The position numbers and the translations under genes were made by a program. Under the pieces are notes generated by a model, which saw only the letters and a program-made list of their open reading frames with translations, was not told the DNA's origin and did no database searches. A DNA stretch of 64,000 nucleotides from Siderastrea radians (lineage: Eukaryota; Cnidaria; Anthozoa; Scleractinia; Rhizangiidae). Where the stretch lies: contig OZ024895.1 in NCBI GenBank assembly GCA_964017195.1, positions 45,875,673-45,939,672 of the forward strand, written 5' to 3'. Below are positions 12,148-23,849 of the stretch, in pieces. Within the stretch, counting starts at the first letter, position 1; every line of letters starts with the position of its first letter.

Positions 12148-13931
12148 AGCACGAAAAAATGTGCTCCTTTTCCATAAATGTCACCTCTTCTCAAGAGTCC
12201 TCTTTTATTTAGCAGTGCTCGGCAAACAAAACCAACAGGGTCTGGTGAAAAAAAGGGCACTAAGCTCCACCACAAAAATTACCGGGCTTCTCCCTCCCTA
12301 TACTCTACCCCTGAAAATCAGCATCCCAGTTATTATAGCACTGCAGGAGCTGGGCTCCTGATAACTGCTGCCAGTATCACTACCTTCATCATCATCATCA
12401 TCATTTAGTCAGAGGGAGACAGATTCACCATTAAAATAATTGTGTCTTCCACATAATATCTAGAGTCCATGTAATATCTAAACCGCATGGTTTTCATCAT
12501 GGCCAGCCAGCAATCTTCAGCTTTTTTGATTTTTTTCAATCAGAATGAAAGTCTGATTTGTCAGTCACGTGATTGGGAAACAAGTGATTTCAGGGGAAGT
12601 TTCGTACGGGGGGAGGCTCTGCCCTGGGAAGATTCAAACCCTTTTAAATATACCAATCTTTATCAAAATGGTACCCCTTTTATATACCTACAACAAAAAT
12701 TTTACCTCTCTTATACCTCTAAAATAAGACAAAGCAATAGATCATCGCTGAATTTTAGTTGCATGAAGGCTCTAAAACTTTCGTATATTTTTTCGTTGAG
12801 GTTTCTACCAAAATTTTGGAAACATTTTCAGGAATTAGACTTAGCTGCTATCTCTTTCATTTTAAAGGTATTTCGGTGACCCTTTACAGTGACATGCTAA
12901 AACAGTAAATTTCCCTACCGTTTAGTATACTGCAAGCGCAAAAAGGCACCCCTTAGGCTTTCGGGCAGAGCCTCCCCGTATAGCCGCCCCGTACAAATAT
13001 TGGGCAGATATGTTTACCTTATACATCCAAATTTTCTGTTTTCGTCTTCTGCAACTTTCTGTTACTGCCGTAATTATTAGCCTTACCGTATATTTTTCCT
13101 TCCCGTAAAGCCCACTATAAGAAGTCCCCCCCAGCCTGGAGTGATTTTGAAACCATAAACGGTCACACAGCTTGTGTGGGTTTCCTGTGCCCTTGAGCAC
13201 CCCAGTCCAACCTCGTTCCCGGGGTCCCACACGGCAAAGACACGGCAAAGTGCCGGCGCTGTCACAGTGATTTGGGTATCCCCGTGTTGAAAACCCATGA
13301 ATGGGGCTGTGGGATGGAGTACTAGTATGTTCATTTGATTTTTAAAATCTGTTTATTGTGTTCCTATTTTGGTCCCGGGATTGGTGTACTTGACAAAATG
13401 CGCAAAAAAAGATATTCAACTCCACGAGGTCAAGGGTGTCGCTACATGTACGAAAGAAGTGAGTTTGTTGGTTCGGTCCAGCTGTAGTCGACGTAGTCGA
13501 AGAATATTGAACAAAACGTTAGTGGAACTAGTGCTTGGTTTGTTTGAAGAACGACAGAGAAACACATGCCTCTCTTTTTGCATCGACATATGGTATGATA
13601 TCACTTGGTGACAATGGCGCGGTCTGCTGAACATCGGGTTTACCTCGGTGTAAGAACCTGACAAGATTTTCTTTGTTTGTTAGCTTTTGTTTTGCTGTAC
13701 GGTATTGTTTAAAATGTTTTTGTTTCCTTTGTTTTACGTCATCCGTGAGTTTCACAGGTTCTTACACCGAGGTAAAGCCTGAACATCAGAGTTGTTATGC
13801 AAATTTTAATGATCGCGGGACTCCTGCAGTGGCCCGGTATTTTGAAAACTAGCCAAAATGGCCGCCAAAATGGAGCTTAATTTTTCAACCAACGAAGGCA
13901 ACGACAGCTACTAGCTTGGCAAGTGTACAAA
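12148..13931. other. Intergenic region B-C, repeat-rich, 5' region of gene C
   Basis: No protein gene is supported. An inverted pair (GTACGGGGGGAGGCTCTGCC at 12604 and GGGCAGAGCCTCCCCGTA at 12963) indicates a TIR-type element, but its outer borders are unclear. About 13366-13440 repeats the TTTTGGTCCCGGGATTGG block found upstream of B and D. The last 155 bp before the ATG lack any large repeat and should contain the 5'UTR. Confidence 0.5.
13639..13776. mobile_element. MITE, TTTACCTCGG family, copy upstream of gene C
   Basis: The ends are TTTACCTCGGTGTAAGAACC and its near-exact inverted copy, forming a 138-bp element. Diverged relatives are in intron 4 of C (17766-18137) and of D (35875-36010), where they were present before those genes separated. 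Confidence 0.7.
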
Positions 13932-16900
13932 ATGAGGCTCAAATATTTGTCAATTTTTGCAACACTGTTTGCGTTATTTGTGCTACAAGTAGGTGGTGCA
14001 CCCTTGCATATCTTGCTGATAGTTATCGATGATTTTGGCTGGAGTGATGTTGGCTTCCACGGATCAAAAATCAAAACTCCAAACATGGATAAGCTTGCGT
14101 CTGAAGGAGTAATCTTGGATAATTATTATGTGCAACCTGTTTGCACTCCAACAAGAAGTGCTCTACTGACTGGGAGGTATCCAATACACACAGGTTTGTC
14201 TGAAATTTTTATTTATCTTTATTATTTGCAGAAGAAATTTTTACTTTTGTGTCAATCGAGAACTCTAGGTACGAGATTGCTGTTGAGTTAAGGGGGGAGA
14301 CTCTTAACTTCCATATTGTTGCTATGGAACTGATCGAAAGTTCCTATTAAATCGTCATATCTTGGTAACCCTAACGTCCACAAATAAGCTGCTTTGCCAG
14401 GTTTGTTCCATGGGAGAGGTTGAGTCACAAACATATTTGGCAGGTCAACTCAAACGGCATATAGTTTTGGTTATTGAAAACAGTGCCAATATTCATTTAA
14501 TGATCATCAAGATTCAAAACTTGATGTATCGATTTCTTGAAATTTGCGTTATTATAGAAGCTATGACGTCATATGTGCGTGTATTTATATATTTTGTATT
14601 GTAGTTTTTCTTTTCTTTGTAATAACATTAAGTGCTTACGTCAGATTATAAAGAAGGCTAAATTATTTCCGATTTGTGAAAAAAGAATTGGATACCTACT
14701 TCCTCTCCTCTGAGTTTAAGGGATTTTTCTTTTTAATGCGCAGTCGGGGACTGGCACTAGCTATGCACTTGCAAAAAAATCAATTTTTAAAATTCAGATG
14801 CCCATCCTCATACATTTCACCAATCTAGCGGCATAAAATGCTGCAGAACAGCGTATGACAAAATACCATGCACAAAAATCCCTTAGCAACAATGCCAGAT
14901 CTGTAGTTAAGAGTCTCCCCCCTTAAATTGTTTAAAAATTTTGTTGGCCTTGTCCCCAGGCCTTTACAGTCTTTTTGATTGAGTAACATCAGGAGGCTTA
15001 AGGCGAAAAAAAATAGTGCATGTAGCGCGTGTAGGCACGTTACATGTCACGTTTGTCACGTTTGTCACTTGTGCAGGTCGCTTGGTGTACTTGTGTAGCT
15101 GAGAAGCTAGTCGATTTCTGTTTCGTTTTTTGCTTATAATCTGAAAGTTGCATGTAAATGCACAGAAGCCTATTGATGCACATAGGGTAACTGAAAACAG
15201 GTTTCTTCCCCAAATTGTTGGGGTATGATTTTTGATTTTACGATGATGTACATTGATGACTAATTTTGTTATCAGGCTTACAACATGAAGTAATAGGCCC
15301 TGAAGAGCCATATGGACTGCCACTTAATTTCACTATCTTGCCACAGAAGCTCAAGGAAGCTGGTAATGAACTTCATTCAATATAAATAAATTTGCCATTA
15401 CTGCATGTCAGATTGTTTTTAACCCTCCAGAGACCTGTTGCTGAGCATTGGTTATCCCCTAAGCTTAAAAATAATAGAGATTTGAATCTATTTTAAGGCC
15501 AGTTTACATGCTGTGATAGGTCAGCCTGATTTGTCGGCCAGGATAAATTGGCAAGCGAATCGGTTTATGTACAGTGCAAGCACAGCACATGCATTATTTA
15601 TAGTCAGAACTTTTTTATAAAACGTTTTGGAAAACAAAGTGGTAGGTGACAGATAGTAAATCAAATTATATCTGCAGTATTTTAGGTGAAAAAACTAACT
15701 GCCAGTTTGTTTTCAACTAAAATACTGCAGATATAATTTGTTTTGCACCAATTCTTTTGCAGGTTACGTTTTCATACTTAAAATCAGGCCCGACTCGCGA
15801 AAATCTGTGAAGCGGTCACAGATTTTTCTGAATCGGCCAACTTGTCGGATTGGAGTTGTACGCTAGTTGGATTGCCATTCACACACGCCGATTCCCTCCC
15901 CGATTTGTCGTGGCCGACAAATCGGCCCAACAAATCGCAGTGTGTAAATTAGCCTTTAATAAAAATAAAAACATGGGAATTTAGTGTCTTGAACTGCCAC
16001 ATATTGCAACAGTAGCGCAATTTTGTTTAGGAGGGAAGGTGCAGTTCCCATTCCTTTTATGGTGTCTTCTGCTTTTTGGTAATTTTTATAAATTTTATTT
16101 AATAATAATAAAACAGGTCTTTATACCAAGTGCCTATGTCACCAAATGCTATCTTCTCCTACTTGCTGCCGCTTTGGGAATCCCATTCCCTTTCTCTCTC
16201 TTGCCCTACCGAGACTTTTTGTTCCTTTTCTCTTGGGCTCCCAGCCCACCCTCCCCGCCCCCTTACAAATGTAGTTTTTTAAACAATTTTAGCATATACA
16301 TGCATGGCATCTTTAGCACTCTTGGGGACCTGCTAATCCGTAGACATAATATTATTGCTAATGATAATTCACTGTAATTAAATTAAATTTAGTTGATTAT
16401 GTTTAAAAAATTGCTGATAGCACTCTGTAATCTTTATTTCTTAACAGGATACTCAACACATATGGTTGGAAAGTGGCATCTTGGTTTTTTCAAATGGCCT
16501 TACACCCCAACGTACCGCGGGTTTGATTCATTTTATGGATTTTACTTGGGTGCTGAAGACCACTTTAAACATAACCGACTGGGCATTCTTGATTTGCGGG
16601 ATAATGAGAAGCCTGTTAAAGATAAAGGAGGAGTTTATTCAGCCAGGCTTTTTGCTAAGGTTATGATCCTTTTAAATTTATCAAGAGGAAAGTTGTTGTG
16701 TTAAAAGTACATACACCTTTAATGAGAGTATGGCGGGTTCCCTGTGGAAAGATGCATCAAGATTTGCAAAAATTGTTAAGTTAATTTGATTTAAAAATTA
16801 TTCATTTTCCTTTTTTTACCAGCAAGCACAAGATGTCATCCTATCCCACAATGCCTCAAGACCCTTGTTTTTGTATCTACCATTTCAAAATGTGCATGAC

Positions 16901-19900
16901 CCATTACAAGCTCCACAGGAATACGTCGATAAGTATCAATTTATTAACAACACAGCAAGAAGGTATTATGCTGCAATGGCTGATATTGTGGATGAAGCAA
17001 TAGGAAATGTCACCCAAGCTATGAAACAGGCTGGGTGAGTTGTCATTCAAATCTCTGGTTGCTCAATATGAAAATCAATGATTCAAACCCATTTTTTCCC
17101 TTGTTGTTTTCTCAGAGAAGAAACTTTGATCCGTTTCTTTGTTTTTCCAGAAACAAAAATTGGAATCAATGAACCTTACAGATTGCGTCCCCTTCCAGGG
17201 TAGTGGGGGTGCAGTGGTTTAGTAGCTAGCATGTTGGACTTAGATCTGATGGTCAGTGGTTTGAGGCCCAATCCCTGCCATCCTGTTGTTTCCTTAGACA
17301 AGAAACTTTATCCCACATTGTCTGTCTTCACCCAGGTGTATAAAATGGTTGCTGGCAACCTACTGCTGGGGGTATAAACCCTACAATGGATTAGCATCCC
17401 ATCCAGGGGAAGTAGCAATGTTGTCAGTTGCTTCTTGCTACAGGGATGAGTTCCAGCCCTGTGGGCCTCCTGTGTGGGCTCGTGTGCAACTTTACCTTAC
17501 CTTACTCCTCCCACAGTAGGGTGAAGTATAGTATAGTTATACTTCCAGTTGCTTTGTGCTCTAGAAATCAGTTTAAAAGTCTAGCAGTGTTGCTATCCTA
17601 TGGCTTGAGTGAAGCTTTGCCTTGATTGTATTATGTCCTTTTCTCTTCCGTGCTTTGTTAGTTTTAATCACCATTCACTACAGGATGATGCATGTACCCA
17701 GTCGTAGTTATATTGCTTCCCACTTTTATGGTCTATGGCATGACACTGGGAGGTATCAGGGCAGTTTTACTTCGGTGTTAGGACCTGTGAAACTCACAGA
17801 TGACATATATACAACAAAGGAAATGACAAATTTTAAACAAGAACATACACAGACACAATATTATTATAGTTAACAAACCAAAGAAAATCTTAGACTGCTA
17901 GCAGTCCCTTTCTGGATAGCAGAGAGGGTGTGCGAAATAGCTAAGAGTGCATGTTATCAGCAGCGCTGCGAGATTAGAGCGAGGAGAAAAACAAGAGAAA
18001 AGACTGCCCCCTCCGCACGTTCGCTCCAGGTTTCGGCTTTTTTGCATGGCTATTTCACGCGCCCTCTTGACTATCCAGAAAGGGACTGCTAGCAGTCTAA
18101 GAAAATCTTGTCATGCAGGTTCTTTCCCCGAGGTAAACCCATCAGGGGTTTGAGAACTGCCCATTAAGGCACACACTTTTGGGGATCTCCCATCCCTTGG
18201 TTTCCCTTGTGACACAGTGCTCTTTGCTTACTTAGTTGTCATTCACTATTGTATGGTGAATGACAGCATCAAATTATGCAATCCTTCTGTTTCCTTTGCT
18301 TGTAGTCTTTGGGACGACACTCTGTTGATTGTCTCAACTGATAATGGTGGCATTCCCGAGTTTGGAGGATATAACTGGCCCCTCCGTGGACACAAATTCA
18401 GCCTCTTTGAGGGAGGAGTCAGGGGCGTGGGCTTTGTTCATGGCAAAATGCTGCAGAGGACTGGGGTCAAGTGCAAAGAACTCTTTCATGTGACAGACTG
18501 GTACCCAACCCTCCTCTATCTTGCAGGTAAATTTATTTTGTATCTTCCATTTGTTTTCTCAATAATTTTAACACATGACCAGTTGATTTTCATTCTCAGA
18601 AGTAGTTTGTTAACCTGCATCTTACAATATCCATCTTAGGCATCAAAGAGAATTCTCCTGTTTCCCCACTGGATGGTTTCAACATATGGCACAGCATATC
18701 TGAAGGTGCTCCTTCACCCAGAACAGAGATTCTACACAACATTGATGAGCCACCAGACCTGAACAACTTTGCTAATTTTGATGATTACTACTATGAGGGG
18801 ATTGCAATTCGTGTTGGCGACATGAAGCTGTTGATGAATGCACCCATTCTAACCTGGTACAAGCCACCGGAATTATCCTCTGGATTTACAGATCTTGTGG
18901 ATAAGGTAGTTGTCTAATTAGCACTCGTGCTGTAATATTTAATCTTGCTCTTTATGCCCTGATTTTGTCAATTATTCTCAGTACAATGGTATACAAGAAT
19001 CATGTGTAGAGATGAAGACAAATGACTACTTTGTGGGACGTTTATGTCAGAGGAATTACAGATTAAGCTCTTGTAGTTCCTCGGAGATTACTATTCTATA
19101 AATACAAAATACTCGCTTATGTTAGAATGGTTACTCGGGCGGGAGGCCACGAGTCAAGTTTTGTCTTGCGTTCTTTTTGTTCGTGGCATGATTGTAAGAC
19201 TGCACGGGCTCTGGGAACGAGGATACGAAATCGTTTGGTGATTGCATCATCATCTGAACACGCTTTTGTGAACCTTTTGCGAGGCCCGAGTGAAGGCTAC
19301 AAATAGCCTCTTGTTGCCATGAGAGATTCAAATGTCATTGACAGGTGCATGTTTCCTAAAGCTTGTAACATCATGTTAGAGTTATCGGCAGGAAAAGAGG
19401 GTGAGTATCAGCGAGTACCTAGTGTATTAGATTTGTTTTGCTGTTAAGGGCAGGGCTGTGTTGTTCCATGTCTATGTCGGTCTTCAATGGGACGTGTCTT
19501 GATTTCTTGCGACTCTTTTTCTTCCGGTCTTTGGCTAGATAACTGGGGCACGTCTTGTTGCTTTGGTATTAAGCAGTGTTTGATCCAACGTTCCATTAAC
19601 TTAAAACTCTCTCTTCCCCATGGCACTCCATTATTTAACCCTTTAAGGTTACTCCGGACCTTCGCGGGTGTCCTCCTTTGTCCTCCAGGAAAAAATTCGT
19701 ATGCGCGCCACTTTAAAGGAAAGCATGGCAAACTATATGTTGTTGGAAAGCTTGATAAATGTAGATTTCGGAAAAAATATTAATTGCCAGTTTTTTAAAT
19801 TCCACAAAAGAAATTTGCAAAAATGACCGCGAAAATGACCATGCGTCATTCTGGCAAATAAATGAATTAATAGGGTACCAAAATTCGGCAGATTTCTGTG

Positions 19901-20813
19901 AAATTTGGCCTGAACATTCCCTAGATGTTGTGAAACAAAAGTGTGTTGGGGATTTTTGCCCATCGCGCATTCTTTGCTGCTCGAACTTGTTAGATTAATT
20001 AAAAAATAACCAGTCAGAATATCGAAAAATGCTGACACACTTTCGATGATTGATCCTTTGTGATTAACAATATACAGTTTCTTTGCCAATGCGCTTGGAT
20101 TTGATACCCTATTAATTCAATTGAATGACACATGGTCACTTTCGTGGTTGTTTGCGATTTTCTTTTGTGAAATTGAGGAAACCGGTAATTTTTATTTTTT
20201 TCCAAAATCTACATTTATTACGCTTTCCAACAATATATAATTTGTCGTGTTTTCCTTTAAAATGGCGCGCATACGAATTTTTTCCCCGAGGACACCCGCG
20301 AAGGTCCGGAGTAACCTTAAGCCCCAGTATCAACATGCACGTTCTCCTCACTGTTCTCCATATATTTCTTATGGTACTAGTTGAGAGAATTTGCTCACAC
20401 ATCAAGACACCTCATCTTTAGTGATCATTTCCTCAATTCTCATGACCTGTATATTTGATCAAGTAATGATACTGTGAGGAGAAATTAGATGCTTGTCACT
20501 ATTGGGGCTTAAATGGTTAACAGATTCTTGAGGTTTTTGGCATGTAGTGAGATGATCTGCAACTTTTTTTCTGTTGTTTGATTTTTATCAGCAGAAATTT
20601 GGTGACAATATAAAGGTTGCCCTTTACAACATAACCGCTGACCCAACTGAGCACGTAGACCTCAGCATGAAGCTCCCGGATGTGGTGAAGAAGTTACAGG
20701 ACAGAGTGCAGTATTACATGAAGGGGTTAGTTCCTTCTGGAAAGAAACCCGCAGATCCAAAGGCACTGGAAATGGCGCGTGAAAAAGGGTACTGGGGACC
20801 ATGGAGAAGCTAA
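13932..20813 (+). CDS. ARSB-like: Arylsulfatase B-like gene C (complete, 7 exons)
   Basis: Coding exons: 13932-14193, 15276-15362, 16448-16659, 16823-17034, 18306-18526, 18640-18905 and 20595-20813 (or from 20592). Borders are GT-AG and phases agree. The product is 492-493 residues. Signal peptide, DD at 33-34, Cys71 in [28 protein letters not shown] and [10 protein letters not shown] give all the expected sulfatase active-site positions. The tryptophan usually found in SLWEGG is Phe here. Exon 6 is 6 bp longer than in B and D, replacing a short segment after the HNID motif with an Asn/Asp/Tyr-rich stretch. The last acceptor reads TCAGCAG, a tandem NAGNAG site that could add or drop one Gln. 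Probably a secreted or lysosomal sulfatase; its substrate is unknown. Confidence 0.92.
14292..14922. mobile_element. TTAA-flanked MITE in intron 1 of gene C
   Basis: TTAA at 14288-14291 and 14923-14926 flanks perfect inverted ends GGGGGGAGACTCTTAACT...AGTTAAGAGTCTCCCCCC. No coding region is seen inside. TTAA target duplication suggests a Kolobok- or piggyBac-type driver (inference). Confidence 0.85.
15497..15955. mobile_element. TTAA-flanked MITE in intron 2 of gene C (empty site visible in gene D)
   Basis: The element lies between TTAA 15493-15496 and TTAA 15956-15959, with imperfect ends GGCCAGTTTACATGCTG and CAGTGTGTAAATTAGCCT. Gene D has the uninterrupted site CTATTTTAATAAAAATAAA near 34340, so insertion followed the C-D split. 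A hairpin around TATCTGCAGTATTTTAG lies inside. Confidence 0.8.
17196..17500 (+). mobile_element. tRNA-derived SINE in intron 4 of gene C
   Basis: The head GGGGTGCAGTGGTTTAGTAG resembles a polymerase III A-box region, and GGTTTGAGGCC about 50 bp on resembles a B box. It is followed by a tail with the common SINE-like words AGCATCCCATCCAGGGG. No intact tRNA cloverleaf is formed. Confidence 0.55.
17766..18137. mobile_element. MITE, TTTACCTCGG family, interrupted copy in intron 4 of gene C
   Basis: The left end TTTACTTCGGTGTTAGGACC and right end AGGTTCTTTCCCCGAGGTAAA match the termini of the 13639-13776 element. The copy is interrupted by the MITE at 17891-18099. Gene D carries the same copy without the interruption (35875-36010). 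Confidence 0.7.
17891..18099. mobile_element. MULE-like MITE with perfect 9-bp target duplication
   Basis: The ends are TAGACTGCTAGCAGTCCCTT and its inverted counterpart, flanked by AGAAAATCT at 17882-17890 and 18100-18108. Gene D shows the empty site AAAGAAAATCTTGCAGG near 35977. The same terminal sequence marks the element at 50-155. Confidence 0.85.
19635..20520. mobile_element. MITE, TTAACCCTTTAAGCCCC family, copy 3, split by a TTAA element
   Basis: The left end TTAACCCTTTAA (19635) resumes as TTAAGCCCCAGTATC at 20317 and ends ATTGGGGCTTAAATGGTTAA at 20520. The element at 19647-20316 sits in its internal TTAA. It is in intron 6 of gene C. Confidence 0.8.
19647..20316. mobile_element. Foldback TTAA element inside another MITE
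   Basis: TTAA at 19643-19646 and 20317-20320 flanks long inverted arms starting GGTTACTCCGGACCTTCGCG. The arms are recognisable for about 180 bp each. No coding sequence was found. Confidence 0.85.
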
Positions 20814-20928
20814 AGCATTTGAGCAGTGGAGGACGCCAATACTTTGTAGAACATTTAATTGCAGAGTACAGAACATTGCACAGTCGGGGGGACTAGAATA
20901 ACAGTACTTACTTCAAAAGATACAAGTC

Positions 20929-20934
20929 AATAAA
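20929..20934 (+). terminator. Polyadenylation signal of gene C (AATAAA)
   Basis: AATAAA in the context GTCAATAAAAAGCAGG, 116 bp after the stop codon; the same context follows gene D. The downstream 3' region to about 21300 is repeated after gene D (40587-40790). Confidence 0.75.
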
Positions 20935-21332
20935 AAGCAGGAAAAACATGATCTGTCGATCCGCACGTCTCTCCTCTTCTCAATAATCTTACGTCTTCTT
21001 CTAGTTAACAGTGCTCGGCAAACAAAACCGACTGACCCAGGCTCCACCGCAAAAATTTCCGGGCTTCTCTCCTCCGTTCCACCCCCGCAGGTTACCTTAC
21101 GCCTGTAGCGGTGTGAAAACCTAGCGGTGCGCAAACAAGCTTTTCATGTAAAAAAAAAAAAGGCCTCACAGGTATTTTACAACCATTACCACTCTCTCCA
21201 CAATCACCATCATCATGGTCACGAAGTGACATTCACCTTAAAAATACGTAATGGTTTTCCAGAGAGCCGTGAAATTATAATCTACCGGAAAAGTCACTAA
21301 AAGCTAAAACGTGTCGTGTTAAGTCAGATCAC

Positions 21333-21590
21333 CTGTGTGTGTGGGGTACCTTCCAGTCATGAGGGTACTTCGTGTTGGTGTATATAAAGGCTGTACATGG
21401 TAGTTGTCCAGTATCACTCCTTCAGCTGCCAGTCTGTTGATGTTTGGAGTGTGGATAACAGTCCTTGAAATCCCACATCGCTCCAGCCGAGGTCATCGAT
21501 TACAGTCAGTACTATGTGAAGGGGTTTAGAACTGATTGCGATCTGTATCGAGACCGAGAGAAAATAGACAGTACAGGCGAAGAGAAACAT
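21333..21590 (-). pseudogene. Orphan, frameshifted copy of gene A exon 1
   Basis: From an ATG at 21590 to a preserved GT donor after 21333, this matches gene A exon 1 almost base for base, including the signal peptide, IDDLGW and CTPTR regions. It is 258 bp instead of 259: one base is missing near 21461 (ACAGTCC against ACAGATCC), which shifts the frame before the formylglycine motif. No exon 2 or 3 counterpart lies further along the minus strand, where gene C ends, so it cannot make a sulfatase. It marks the left edge of the duplicated A-B promoter block. Confidence 0.85.
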
Positions 21591-21986
21591 CGCTTTGCCT
21601 TTTAATAGGTTAGACCTCTTCATGGCTGGCGTGTTCGCGCGAGTAAGCCGAGCTCGAGCTCGATGTGTCACGCTAATTATGTTCTTGTGAATGTGATGTG
21701 ACGCCAGCTTTGGGTTTTAAGAGTGAGTGACTGGAACCATGCCAGAATTTCTTTGTCGTTGTTTGACTAATCGTTACCAAAAACGAGTTACTTTATTGAT
21801 CTGACCCATCCGAAAAAAAATAAGGGACGACGGATCCCACATCTCTTCATCTGCTAATTACAGCCAGCAGCACTGTGTGGGGGAAGTTTTGTAAAGCGAA
21901 AAAATATTTTCACACCCGGAGGGGTACCTGTCGGGAGTTTGGGTGGGCAGGTGCCGCTGGGCCCCGTCAGTAAACACAATTTTACA

Positions 21987-22696
21987 CCGGGTCACCCAAC
22001 GGGAAATTTTTAACAAAATACTTGAAATATCATTTTCAGCTTTCTTAGATTGTGTCAGAGCTTTCAAAAGGCATACATGTGTAAGCTCGTACAGATTAAT
22101 CAGTTCGGCGTTCTTAGCTGAAAATGAAGGACGCAGAAACTTTTAGGAAACAGAATCCTATCCGCCGAAATTCCGAGCTCCTGATGTCTCTCCGAAAATG
22201 CTAGCTGACTTTATTTTGGGCTCTAAACGACACATTTGTCCTTATAAAAACAATAGGAACTAATGATGACATTTAAGGCGTTAAATGGACAGTCTCCTGT
22301 TTACATCTCCGAACTAATTTCTCGATACCAGCTATAATTACTTATCGGTTACCAAATGTTCAACTAATTCATATGGGGATAGATCTTTTTCTGTTGCCTC
22401 CGCCAAGGTATGGAACTCGCTTCCTTTACAATTACGTAACTGTAATCTGTAAGCATTTTTAAGTCACAACGTAAATCCTATCTTTTCGATTTGTGAATGG
22501 TTAATAGTTTTCTACATACAGAATAGTTTATAGTTATTGTTTATAGTTTTCTACATATAAAATTTTTAGGTTTTCTTAGTTTGTTTCTCTAGGATTTATT
22601 CTATGTATTGTAAAATTTTCTTTTCTTTTTTCTAGATTTTTACACTTTCCTTTAAGTATTGTAAGGGCATTGAGACTATGTAAAATGCCCTAAATA

Positions 22697-22727
<31 letters not shown>

Positions 22728-22867
22728 GTTGTTGTTGTTGTTACGAAAGTCCGACGTGATGTTTCGCCAAAGAAACCTCTAGCTTTCACAGCAACTGAAT
22801 CCGAATATCTCAGGCGATTTTAGGCCTTCCGAACAGATATTCCCCGAAATGAACCGTTGGGTGCCCC
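21987..22867. mobile_element. Inverted-repeat element with LINE 3' fragment inside
   Basis: Left end CCGGGTCACCCAACGG and right end CCGTTGGGTGCCCC are inverted. Flanks ATTTTACA and TATTTACA are near-identical 8-mers, and the undisturbed copy near 3035 reads ATTTTACA. This fits an 8-bp target duplication. The interior includes the LINE fragment at 22240-22745. Confidence 0.7.
22240..22745 (+). mobile_element. LINE 3' end (non-LTR retrotransposon tail)
   Basis: Translation gives decayed LINE C-terminal segments (LNGQSPVYISELISRYQ and SVASAKVWNSLPLQLRN), then an AT-rich 3'UTR ending in (ATT)n(GTT)n. The 5' part is missing, as is usual for LINE copies. Confidence 0.6.
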
Positions 22868-23075
22868 TATTTACATGCGGCAGCCGCACTTCAGCCAATC
22901 AGAACTCAAGGTGAAAGCATGCGATCATTCAGTGATTCGCAGGATCCTACCGTTCGCAATTTATTGTTATTTGTTTTGCTTTTCTCAGTTTGTTTATGCC
23001 TCTTTTGTTCTCATTTTTGGCCCGAAGCTCACATGTACAGTTTCCCTTCTGCGGTCTTATATCCGTTAGGTACCA

Positions 23076-23524
23076 GTCAAATCGAAGCTTCAACGTCCAC
23101 CCCCCGGGAATTTGAACTTTTGAAGATTGGCTTGTTCAAATTCCCTCTCCTCGGGGCAAAAAAGCCGTTCAAATGCCCCACCAATAAGTTGTGAAATACC
23201 TCTCCTCAAAGACAAATTTCGTCTTCAATCAAACACTGCTCACACTTTTCAGAGAGAGATGTCCCGTGATGACACCTTCAGACTTCTTTTGAAGACCCTT
23301 TTGAAAGAGTTATTCCCTAACAAAGGAGAAATTCTATCTTGTAAATTCGTCAAACCTTGCAAAAACCGAAAAACCCACAAGAGTATTACGCCAGAACAAG
23401 AGATAAACCCGGTTCAAAATTCCTCACCCTTTCAAGGCAACGTTCAAATACCCCTCCCCGGGCACAATGCACAGTCAAATGCCCGGGGTATGCCCGGGGG
23501 TGGATGTTTAAGCTTCAATTTGAC
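23076..23524. mobile_element. MITE, GATCAATTCGAA family, copy 1
   Basis: Inverted ends carry GTCAAATCGAAGCTTCAACG and a CCCGGG-rich subterminal block. The interior (TTTGAACTTTTGAAGATTGG, TCCTCGGGGCAAAAAAGCCG) matches the copy at 27944-28417 along its whole length. Confidence 0.75.
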
Positions 23525-23849
23525 CGGTACATTAGTTATTGATTTTCTAGCTTTCTCTCTGCTTTACTACATACAGTTTATCAGCAAAACTTTTCGCCGA
23601 GAAGCAAACGTTTTGTCCAAAATTAAGACAAAAAATTTCAGCAACGATATTTAATAGAACAACAGGGCCCCCTGGGTCATAGGCTCCTGTAAACCAATAA
23701 TTACTCTACAGGGTTCAAAATAAAATCAGAGCTTTCAGCCTGAATTTGACGGCTGTTTTTCTCAAGGCCGATTTTTAGCCGGCTGTCAACAAGAATGAAC
23801 AAGCACCTATCCGAAGTATGGAATAAAATGTTGACATGCCAAACACGGC

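Noticed and set aside
22692..22741. CRISPR-like or other programmed array
   Set aside because: The repeat is a simple ATT/GTT microsatellite at a LINE 3' end; no spacer structure.
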